5,185 bases of DNA from Parachlamydiaceae bacterium. Lineage in GTDB: Bacteria; Chlamydiota; Chlamydiia; Chlamydiales; Parachlamydiaceae. Positions within the stretch are counted from its first letter, which is position 1. Every line of letters begins with the position of its first letter. The notes beneath the pieces are model-generated. The model was given only the letters and a program-made list of their open reading frames with translations, was not told the origin of the DNA and searched no databases. Positions 1 through 5,025 of this stretch are shown one piece after another. The stretch covers positions 1 to 5,185 of the forward strand of contig JACCVN010000183.1 of NCBI GenBank assembly GCA_013698165.1. The letters are read 5' to 3'. A program made the position numbers and the translations under genes.

Positions 1-1115
1 AAAAACGACTCTAGGCAAGTATTTGTTTCAACAGCTACTGAGCCAGGGAAGATTTAATGAGCTGTTGTATTTAAATTGTGATTTGGAGGCAATCCGCTCT
101 TGGTTGAAATCTCCTTTATTTATCCAAGAGGCGTTGAAGCAGTTTAAGTTGTCATCTCCGATCATATTTATCGATGAAGTACAGAGACTTCCATCCAGGC
201 TTATTGTTGAAAACTCTTGCTGACTTGAATTTATCGATTAAGATGGTAGCATCAGGCTCATCCCAGCTAGAAATTAAAAGTAAAGTGCAGGAGCATTTGA
301 CAGGGCGCCATTTGTCTTCTCTTATTTTACCTCTCAGCTTTAGAGAGTGGGATGCATCTTCACACCTAGAAGAGCTTCTTATCTATGGAGCTTACCCTCA
401 GATTGTTGATTCAAAAGCTAAAGAGTTGCTGCTTGGGCAGCTTTATCAAGATTATGTAATAAAGGATATCATTGAGACACTTAAGTTGGGGCAACCAGAT
501 ATTTTCCTTAAATTATTGGGTTTGGTCGCCCACAGCAGCGGACAACTTGTCAACTATTCCCAATTAGCTGTAGATTGTCAGGTCAGCGCATCAACACTCA
601 GGCATTATTTATCTATTGCACAGCAGACTTATGTTATTGCAGAGATTACACCTTTTGTAGGAAATAAACGGACAGAATTGACAAGCAATCCGATTTTTTA
701 CTTTATCGATAACGGATTCCGTAATTATGCCCTGAGAAATTTTAGTGATTCGGCTTCCCGTACCGATTTAGGACTTCTTGTTGAAGGGCTTGTTTTTCAG
801 GAACTTTATAAGTTTATCTCACAAAAATTTTTGAATTATTCTATTCACTATTGGCGTACAAAATCAGGAGCAGAGGTCGACTTTGTTATTCGCAAAAATG
901 ATGAAAATATTTTACCTATTGAAGTAAAATATCGAAATTTGACCGCACCTAAAATAAGTCGTGGGTATCGATCATTTTTGGAGGCATACCAGCCCAAAAA
1001 TGCCCTTATGATAACAAAGAACTTGATTGCAGTGGAACGGATCGAAAATATTGACGTTCATTTTATACCTGTTGAACTATTGGAGGATGTATTTCCCTTC
1101 ATTTTAGCTTTATAA
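1..1115 (+). pseudogene. DUF4143-type P-loop ATPase, 5' end off window, frameshifted
   Basis: This is an AAA-like ATPase of the family with an N-terminal P-loop domain and a C-terminal DUF4143 domain, common in bacteria and archaea and of unclear role. The window opens in the reading frame starting at base 2 with GKTT-like residues KTTLGKYLF, the end of a Walker A loop whose first part lies upstream. A Walker B motif, IIFIDEVQRLP, ends near 193. Homology then moves to another frame: HPGLLLKTLADLN starts at 192 and continues to the stop at 1113-1115. The second part has the sensor-like ASGSS, the LTGRH and PLSFREW motifs, a winged-helix-like stretch (about 640 bases in), FYFIDNGFRN, and a C-terminal PD-(D/E)xK-like signature, GAEVDFVI followed by PIEVKYR. 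The family usually reads LP-x-PGLLLK here, so about two bases appear lost at 191-198. The frameshift separates ATPase core from C-terminal domain, so the product is probably dead. A sequencing error is the alternative. Confidence 0.85.
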
Positions 1116-1152
1116 ACCTGCAAGCAGTGTAAAAAAGGTTCCGGAGCCATTG

Positions 1153-1385
1153 TCTGAACATATAGAAAAAATGAAAGACGGAGCTCTACTCTGTAACATA
1201 GGGCATTTGGATAGTGAAATTGATGTGGAATGTCTTCTTAATAATCCTGAAATCGATGTAGAAACAATTAAACCACAGGTTGATCGTTGCAATTGGAGGT
1301 TGAATTGACAACTCTTTCTCCAGAAAAAGCTCAGTATCTGGGTGTCGATGTCAAAGGCCCTTTACAAGCTAGATTCTTATCTTAA
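1153..1385 (+). pseudogene. ahcY: Adenosylhomocysteinase remnant with internal deletion
   Basis: Intact AhcY hydrolyses S-adenosylhomocysteine to adenosine and homocysteine using bound NAD. Two pieces are visible. The first, frame of 1153, reads SEHIEKMKDGALLCNIGH then DSEIDV and TIKPQVDR, the family's EHM..MKDGAIVCNIGHFDNEIDV and NIKPQVDR region. At about 1284-1290 this frame leaves the homology and stops at 1306. The second piece, in the frame of 1287, reads LQLEVELTTLSPEKAQYLGV and VKGP, ending TAA at 1383-1385. It matches the extreme C-terminus of AhcY (LHLEKLGVKLTTLSKEQADYLGV-PVEGP). In intact enzymes roughly 55-60 residues separate these parts, including the AEGRLVNLGCATGHPS loop, so an internal deletion has fused them out of frame. 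The first two thirds of the gene are also absent: the preceding ATPase ends at 1115, so a second junction lies between 1116 and about 1153. The identification is strong, and function is excluded. Confidence 0.85.
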
Positions 1386-1470
1386 TTGACGTTGTTGGCT
1401 ATCCCAATGTTTGTTCTTTTTATTGCATAAAAATCAAATTTTTTATATCTCAATGTAGGATCAGCTTTGT

Positions 1471-1488
1471 CGATGCTCTTTTGCATCG
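1471..1488. other. Small hairpin beside the palindromic element
   Basis: CGATGC at 1471-1476 pairs with GCATCG at 1483-1488 around a six-base loop (TCTTTT). No T-run follows on either strand, so a terminator is unlikely. It sits six bases outside the left end of the 162-bp palindrome, and the stretch 1386-1493 holds nothing else I can support. It may be chance. Confidence 0.3.
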
Positions 1489-1493
1489 TTCTA

Positions 1494-1655
1494 GTACACT
1501 GTCAAAGCTAAATTTGCCGATTTAAACTGCGCGAAAGCTCCCGCGGTTAAACGATCGTAAGTCACCCAATATTAGTCAATATGGGGTGACTTACGATCGT
1601 TTAACCGCGGGACTTTGGCGCGTTTAAATCGGTAAATTTAGCCTTGACAGTGTAC
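1494..1655. mobile_element. 162-bp palindromic MITE-like element with TA flanks
   Basis: The left arm 1494-1567 (74 bases) is the reverse complement of the right arm 1584-1655 (72 bases), with about three mismatches and two single-base gaps. The centre can extend the stem (ATATT/AATAT) to a four-base loop, AGTC, at 1574-1577. The ends read GTACACTGTCAA and TTGACAGTGTAC, and TA stands directly outside both (1492-1493 and 1656-1657). Terminal inverted repeats with a TA duplication and no coding capacity are expected of a miniature element mobilised by an IS630/Tc1-mariner-type transposase; that family assignment is inference. Transcribed, it would form one very long RNA hairpin and could block or process read-through transcripts. 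The very high arm identity suggests recent insertion or strong pairing constraint. The right end abuts a coding frame that lacks a start, so the insertion probably cut that gene. Alternatives are a two-way terminator or a dispersed palindromic repeat family. Confidence 0.85.
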
Positions 1656-1657
1656 TA

Positions 1658-2283
1658 ATACAAGATCATGGAGAAATAATAATCCAGGAAATCATTCAAT
1701 GGGTCCCTTCGCCAGAAAAAATGGTGCTATCGGTGCAGCGGGAAAAATACCTAATAAAAAAAATCTAGATATTAAATTTGCGGTTTACCCCGACTATGAA
1801 ACAGGAAGAAAAGCACAGGCACTTAGGTTAAAAGAAGGGAAAAGGTATATCGATTCTACGCTCAATGAATTTCTCCGGACATACACGGGAGTCGAGAAAG
1901 GAACGTCTGACACTGAAGAAGTGATTAATTACAGAAAGTCTATAAAATTTTTTACAAAATTTGACATGGATCGCACCATTCGCTCCTTGAATGATGAAGA
2001 ATATGAAAAACTGCTTGATGCTATGAAGAAACATGAAGGGTGGAGAGAAGGTCGTGAAGAGTATATTGAAGTCAAAAATGTTTTAGGGGTCCATCTCAAT
2101 AAAAAACATGTTGTTTCCGAGTTTTTGGTTGGAAATTCAAGCGGTAGTGAATGGATTTCTAAAAAAGACGCTATAGCCCTTGCTCAGACATGAGTATTAT
2201 ATGCTACTGTTGTTCATGCAAAATGTGGGGACTACCTAAGACCGAAATTCCATCAAGAATCTTTTAAAAATATGGTATGTTAA
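1658..2283 (+). pseudogene. NNPGN-domain / DUF3892-like protein, 5' cut by MITE and interrupted by in-frame TGA
   Basis: The frame is open from 1648, inside the palindrome, but has no start codon before ATG 1699. Recognisable residues begin earlier, right after the element: SWRNNNPGN at about 1666-1692, then FARKNGAIGAAG, FAVYPDYETGRKAQ, LNEFLRTYTG and HEGWREG. This matches a domain found in phage, secretion and RHS-type proteins (NNPGN...GAIG...GGFAVFPDYETG...), possibly peptidoglycan-related. After about residue 120 of the 1699 ORF, a DUF3892-like end follows: VHLNKKHVVSEFLVG, SEWISKKDAIALAQT. TGA at 2191-2193 stops it, yet the same frame continues VLYATVVHAKCGDYLRPKF to TAA at 2281-2283, as the family does (A-VVHA..G.YLRP). 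One base change in a GGA or CGA codon would explain the stop. ATG 1699 would give a 164-residue product, but it has no ribosome binding site and starts inside the conserved motif. I therefore read it as doubly inactivated. It could be the C-terminal module of a longer toxin-like protein; that is inference. Confidence 0.7.
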
Positions 2284-2284
2284 A

Positions 2285-2459
2285 AATAGCATTAATCAAG
2301 AGCCAGAATTTGAATGCGCTTATTGTGATGAAAAGGCTGTAATGATTTGTTCACATGAGGCATAATTTTTTATGCGAATCCTGCGTTGGGGATGATGAGT
2401 CTTTTCTCTTACCTCTTGTCAATTTACCTCGCATAGGAGTTTGTGGATATGCTGGGTAA
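2285..2459 (+). pseudogene. pRiA4b ORF-3-like protein, C-terminal zinc-ribbon remnant, frameshifted
   Basis: Plasmid pRiA4b ORF-3-like proteins are an uncharacterised family, frequent on mobile DNA, many ending in a Cys-rich ribbon and a PVVNSPRxGVCGYTG tail. Here the frame of 2285 reads EFECAYCDEKAVMICSHEA and stops at 2363-2365. The frame starting at about 2373 continues CESCVGDDESFLLPLVN, LPRIGVCGYAG and ends TAA at 2457-2459. Together they supply two C-x2-C pairs (AYC, ESC) that would bind zinc, plus the family's tail motif. The shift falls at 2357-2373, which includes a run of six T (2366-2371), a likely slippage site. The body of the protein (the family is usually around 180 residues or more) is missing: the previous gene's frame runs to 2283, so the remnant is 5'-truncated as well. 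The family call rests on the tail motif and the Cys spacing. Confidence 0.6.
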
Positions 2460-2480
2460 TTCTATTAAGTTTTGAAGGCA

Positions 2481-2723
2481 ATGTCGAAAAAGAAAAAAAC
2501 GAACAGACATTTAGGAAGTCGATTTGAACGAATGAAACAATCTGTTAGGCTCCAGTCTGCCAAGAGTTGGCTTCTCACATATAAAGGGAAAAATGTCCTA
2601 CATGGGTATTGCAAGCAATACGGGGTTGACTTACTTTGTGCAATACGTGAATTGGAGATGTTGGGTATCGTACTTAACTCTGAGTATATAAGGCTGTCAA
2701 ACAGAGCGTTGAGGGCGGAATAA
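2481..2723 (+). CDS. Small conserved-looking hypothetical protein
   Basis: The ORF encodes 80 residues from ATG 2481. The same frame opens earlier at TTG 2472, adding three residues. The only purine-rich site (GAAGG, 2474-2478) is two bases before the ATG, too close to decide the start. The N-terminus is very basic (SKKKKTNRH). The centre reads RLQSAKSWLLTYKGKNVLHG, then YCKQYGVDLLCAIRELEMLG. It resembles short uncharacterised bacterial proteins of the pattern AK.W..TY.GK.IV.GY.K.FGVD...AI.EL..LG, from memory. The last part looks like a compact helical, perhaps helix-turn-helix-like unit; basic charge would suit nucleic-acid binding, but that is guesswork. No catalytic motif or membrane segment is visible. 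It lies among broken genes, 21 bases after the zinc-ribbon remnant, yet is itself undamaged. I cannot name its function. Confidence 0.55.
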   Translation: MSKKKKTNRHLGSRFERMKQSVRLQSAKSWLLTYKGKNVLHGYCKQYGVDLLCAIRELEMLGIVLNSEYIRLSNRALRAE

Positions 2724-2761
2724 TAGTTGACGCAACCTTTTGATCCTGAACGTATTGTACG

Positions 2762-2795
2762 GAGGACGCCTTCACCAATCGTGAATGTCGTCCTC
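2762..2795. repeat. Imperfect inverted repeat in non-coding gap
   Basis: GAGGACG at 2762-2768 pairs with CGTCCTC at 2789-2795, and inside it TTCAC at 2771-2775 pairs with GTGAA at 2781-2785. Two bases on one side and three on the other form an internal loop. No T-run follows, so it is not a standard terminator. It lies in the 190-base gap 2724-2913, which holds only short low-quality ORFs and nothing else I can support. It could be an RNA structure or the scar of an inserted element. Confidence 0.4.
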
Positions 2796-2913
2796 TATGT
2801 AAAAGTGATTCTAAATCTAAATCTTGCATCACTTTATCATCTCGCGCTGCCGTTTTTAGGATTATGGAAAAAGAGGATTTCAAAAATGTTCCAATCCTAT
2901 CATCTATTCATTC

Positions 2914-3945
2914 TTGCTTAAAAAATCGCAAGAACACAGTGAAGTGCCATCTGCATTAACAAAACTCAACTATCAGTCTATCATTGAGCCCATTATATGT
3001 TCTTCTCCAATCGCTAGTCGTTGGGCATCACATGAGATTCTAAATACTTTATCTGAATATATACCTGAAATGGTTGTGGGGTCGGCGGACCTTTCTTCTT
3101 CCGATGGAACGTTTTTGCGAAATCATGGTTTTATTTCCCGAAATTGTTTTGAAGGGCGAAATATTAAATATGGCGTAAGGGAATTTGCAATGGGTTGCAT
3201 TGCAGCAGGAATGTCTCAAACGGAATTAGTATTACCCGTTATTGGGACTTTTCTTGCTTTCGCTGATTATATGAGAAGTGCCATCCGCATGACTTGTCTT
3301 ATGCGTTTAAAAGTAATCTATCACTTCACTCATGATTCTATTTTTGTAGGGCATGATGGACCAACGCATCAACCTATTGAACAGATAAGCTCTTTACGTG
3401 GAATCCCTGGCCTTCTTGTTATTAGACCAGCAGATTCTTTTGAAGTAAAAATGGCATGGATTGCAGCTCTTGAATATAAAGGCCCAACAGCTCTTATTTT
3501 GTCTCGGCAACCCCTTTCAGAGATAAATCATAACGGTTCAATAAAGAATGCTTTAAAAGGAGCTTATATAATTAAGCATGAAGAAACAGATGTCATTGAG
3601 CATCTCCTTCTCGCTACTGGATCAGAAGTTCAATTAGCACTTGAAGTTGCTAGAGAACTAGGTCCTGCAACGCGAGTAGTGTCCATGCCGTCGTGGGAAT
3701 TGTTTGACAAACAATCAAATGCCTATAAAAAAGCCCTCTTACAAGGTAATTTTAAAGTTAGTATAGAGGCTGGCATTGAACAAGGTTGGCACAAATATAT
3801 TGGTTCTAATGGAATAGCGATTGCACTTTCCGAATTTGGAGAATGTGGCTCTATCACTGATCTTCAAAAGCATTTTGGTTATACGACAAAGCAAATCCTG
3901 AATAAAATTATGCAGTCAAAGGTGGAATTATGCGCATCACTATAG
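2914..3945 (+). pseudogene. tkt: Transketolase, C-terminal half only (5'-truncated)
   Basis: Transketolase moves two-carbon units between sugar phosphates in the non-oxidative pentose phosphate pathway, using thiamine diphosphate (TPP) and Mg. This 343-residue ORF covers the pyrimidine-binding and C-terminal domains; normal enzymes have about 660 residues. Visible motifs are VGSADLSSSD (55-64), GRNIKYGVRE (81-90, E90 being the catalytic Glu), GTFLAFADYMRSAIR (111-125), GHDGPTHQP (146-154), RPADSFEVKMAW (171-182), LSRQ (196-199), ATGSEVQLALEVA (234-246), SMPSWELFD (257-265) and VSIEAG..QGW (282-292). The N-terminal domain, with its GDG...N Mg/diphosphate motif, is absent, and the frame opens only at 2860 after a TAG. 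The listed start is TTG without a ribosome binding site. Two motifs are off consensus: GED to GHD at 147, and FGASAP to FGECGS at 308-313. I call it a truncated gene. Because no stop interrupts 1 kb, a functional half-subunit as in split transketolases remains possible. Sequence style is chlamydial-like. Confidence 0.75.
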
Positions 3946-4187
3946 AATTAAGTTTATACCTGCTTACAGAAAACTATGTAGCTCCTATTAGGGACTTCAT
4001 TGCACGTTTGAAGACTTACCAAGATTTGGAAGTTGTCATCAATGCTACTAGCTCTCAAATTGTCGGCGAACATTCTTATGTATTTGAGATGTCAAAGGAA
4101 ACTGCTATAACTTTTACCTCAGGACACAATGTCTTTGTCATGAAAGTCCTTGGCTTTGAACGAGATATTCAATGTCCTGTAAAATAA
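3930..4187 (+). CDS. YkoF-like thiamine/HMP-binding protein
   Basis: This 85-residue protein resembles the single-domain YkoF-like family, a ferredoxin-like fold that binds thiamine or its hydroxymethylpyrimidine (HMP) part in the cytoplasm. Matching features are the start MRITIELSLYLL, then PIRDFIARLKTYQDLEVV (about 20-36), NATSSQIVGEH (39-49) and the end VFVMKVLGFERD. The family commonly reads ..ELSLYPL...Y..PI..FI.RL......V.TNA.STQ..G.......... and ends FVMK. No signal peptide or membrane segment is visible. The start is supported by AGGTGG at 3920-3925, four bases before the ATG, and lies inside the transketolase frame, overlapping it by 16 bases, so the two are probably translationally coupled. 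Partnership with a TPP enzyme suits a thiamine-binding role, but this is inference. The segment between GEHSYVFEM and TFTSGHN may be a few residues shorter than in relatives. The ORF is otherwise intact. Confidence 0.7.
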   Translation: MRITIELSLYLLTENYVAPIRDFIARLKTYQDLEVVINATSSQIVGEHSYVFEMSKETAITFTSGHNVFVMKVLGFERDIQCPVK

Positions 4188-4218
4188 TTTTTAATAAATT
4201 AAATTTGAGGTTTGAAAT

Positions 4219-4614
4219 ATGAGATCCTTTTTTATTTTAGTAATTGCATTCGCTTCACTGGGTAGTAGCGTCGTTTTTTTGGAAGAAGACACATTGAGTT
4301 CTTTTTATGAAATAGCAAAGCAAAATTGTAATGACATCTCGTCTATACGCGTGGAAATGGATAGAATCAATAATGAAATATTGAGCCTTTTAACTGAGCG
4401 AACGGCATATGTCAAGCGCGCAGGTGATTTAAAGTCGCGGACCACTAAAATTGCAGATGATCGCCAAAGAGTGTCGGATCAAGAAAAGAAAATAATTGAT
4501 AAATCAATCGAGCTTGAACTTCCAACAGAGATTAGTATTCCTGCTTTCAGAGCAATTATGGAAACCTCAATTAAATTTCAGCAAGGGTATATTGATCAGT
4601 TAACTTTTCAATAA
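4219..4614 (+). CDS. Exported AroQ-type chorismate mutase
   Basis: Chorismate mutase converts chorismate to prephenate, the first step toward phenylalanine and tyrosine. The 131-residue product starts with a basic residue and hydrophobic run (MRSFFILVIAFASLGSSVVF), a likely signal peptide or anchor, so it probably acts outside the inner membrane like the secreted *AroQ enzymes. The all-helical AroQ domain fills about 40-128. Residues aligning with the E. coli active site are R44 (R11), R61 (R28), K72 (K39), R82 (R51) and Q121 (Q88), in IRVEMDRIN, LLTERTAYVKRAGDLK, ADDRQRV and ETSIKFQQ. The position of E. coli E52 is Q83 if aligned this way. GAGG at 4207-4210 lies eight bases before the ATG, and the gene starts 31 bases after the thiamine-binding gene, so they may be co-transcribed. 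Length and motifs look complete. Why a secreted mutase sits here is unknown; host-derived chorismate or a virulence role is speculation. Confidence 0.85.
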   Translation: MRSFFILVIAFASLGSSVVFLEEDTLSSFYEIAKQNCNDISSIRVEMDRINNEILSLLTERTAYVKRAGDLKSRTTKIADDRQRVSDQEKKIIDKSIELELPTEISIPAFRAIMETSIKFQQGYIDQLTFQ

Positions 4615-4661
4615 ATCCAAGGATTTTTAAATTTTTTCTATAATTTATATTTAAAAACACA

Positions 4662-4676
4662 CCTCACGATGTGAGG
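4662..4676. terminator. Small GC hairpin, weak terminator candidate
   Basis: CCTCAC (4662-4667) pairs perfectly with GTGAGG (4671-4676) around a three-base GAT loop. On the + strand no T-run follows. On the - strand the hairpin is followed by TGTGTTTTTA, so it fits better as a terminator for - strand transcription, though no - strand gene is evident to its right. An AT-rich stretch with T-runs (4623-4660) between the chorismate mutase stop and this hairpin may itself end + strand transcripts. Confidence 0.3.
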
Positions 4677-4721
4677 CGAGAACCATTATACTTTACTTGA
4701 AACCCTATCCAAAATGATTGA

Positions 4722-4947
4722 TCATTATTTTTCCGAGATTTAAGCATCTTTTGGATTCGTTTATGTCCAGAATTTGAAATTGCATTATGTAAAATTCTTA
4801 GAGAGCTGTTGCCTACAAAATTTGGAGTTAGTCGATGCTTTATTATCGATAAGTATGTTTAAAGCTGGAGATGATATCATCACCTACGATCTGATGAGGT
4901 TCCCAACTATTCTAATGCTTGGTGATAACTCAGGGCGTTCCTGCTAG
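4722..4947 (+). pseudogene. DUF6602-like protein remnant, frameshifted and truncated
   Basis: Two overlapping frames together spell part of what I recall as the DUF6602 family, of unknown function and possibly nuclease-fold related. The frame of 4722 reads FEIALCKILRELLPTKFGV then SRCFIIDKY and stops at 4860-4862. The frame of 4852 continues KAGDDIITYDLMRFPTILML and stops at 4945-4947. In the family the order is LRE-LLP..-(Y/F)GVS-GFI(I/V)D-(6-8 residues)-DDIIIYD...FPTL, so the shift is at about 4854-4863 (one base gained or two lost). The family's later I-P-I-E-(A/S)-V-.A..E.K segment is not found, nor is a convincing N-terminus before 4722 (a TGA at 4719). The GDNSG ending in the second frame may be native or out of frame. 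No start or ribosome binding site exists for either part. A SUKH/SMI1-like immunity gene was considered and fits less well. The family name is from memory. Confidence 0.5.
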
Positions 4948-5025
4948 AAAGATTTGACACATAAAAATTGATTTAAACTCTCTTGTCTGGTTTTATGACA
5001 TCCTAAAAAATTTATAGGTAGTCAG

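Noticed and set aside
23..223. Stand-alone 66-residue protein from TTG 23
   Set aside because: The homologous frame is open from base 2 and contains the end of a P-loop; it is the middle of the ATPase, and its end at 223 is a frameshift artefact.
1110..1292. Minus-strand ORF of 60 residues
   Set aside because: It lies opposite the ahcY remnant, which has clear homology on the + strand; its own sequence is low-complexity and unlike a protein family.
1494..1655. CRISPR repeat, phage attachment site or replication origin
   Set aside because: One palindrome without repeated units and spacers, integrase, or clustered DnaA-box-like sites; the TA flanks fit a transposable element better.
1828..2034. 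Minus-strand ORF of 68 residues
   Set aside because: Shadow of the NNPGN/DUF3892-like gene, with no start signal or recognisable motif.
2191..2193. TGA as a selenocysteine or reassigned codon
   Set aside because: The aligned family position does not call for Cys/Sec, and other genes in the window do not use internal TGA; a nonsense change is simpler.
2674..2883. Minus-strand ORF of 69 residues, and a possible tRNA on that strand
   Set aside because: It overlaps the end of the small + strand gene and the imperfect inverted repeat. I could not fit a cloverleaf with acceptor, anticodon and T arms, and the protein has no family look.
2727..2921. Plus-strand ORF of 64 residues from TTG 2727
   Set aside because: No ribosome binding site, no conserved pattern, and it runs across the inverted repeat into the transketolase fragment; probably chance.
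2864..2959. Short ORF MEKEDFKNVPILSS... from ATG 2864
   Set aside because: It has a weak AGGA two to three bases upstream, but it overlaps the transketolase frame in another phase, is only 31 residues long and has no homology I recognise.
4954..4982. Promoter with perfect TTGACA at 4954-4959 before the last gene
   Set aside because: No acceptable -10 box lies 16-18 bases downstream; the nearest TTTAAA gives a spacer of about 12 bases.
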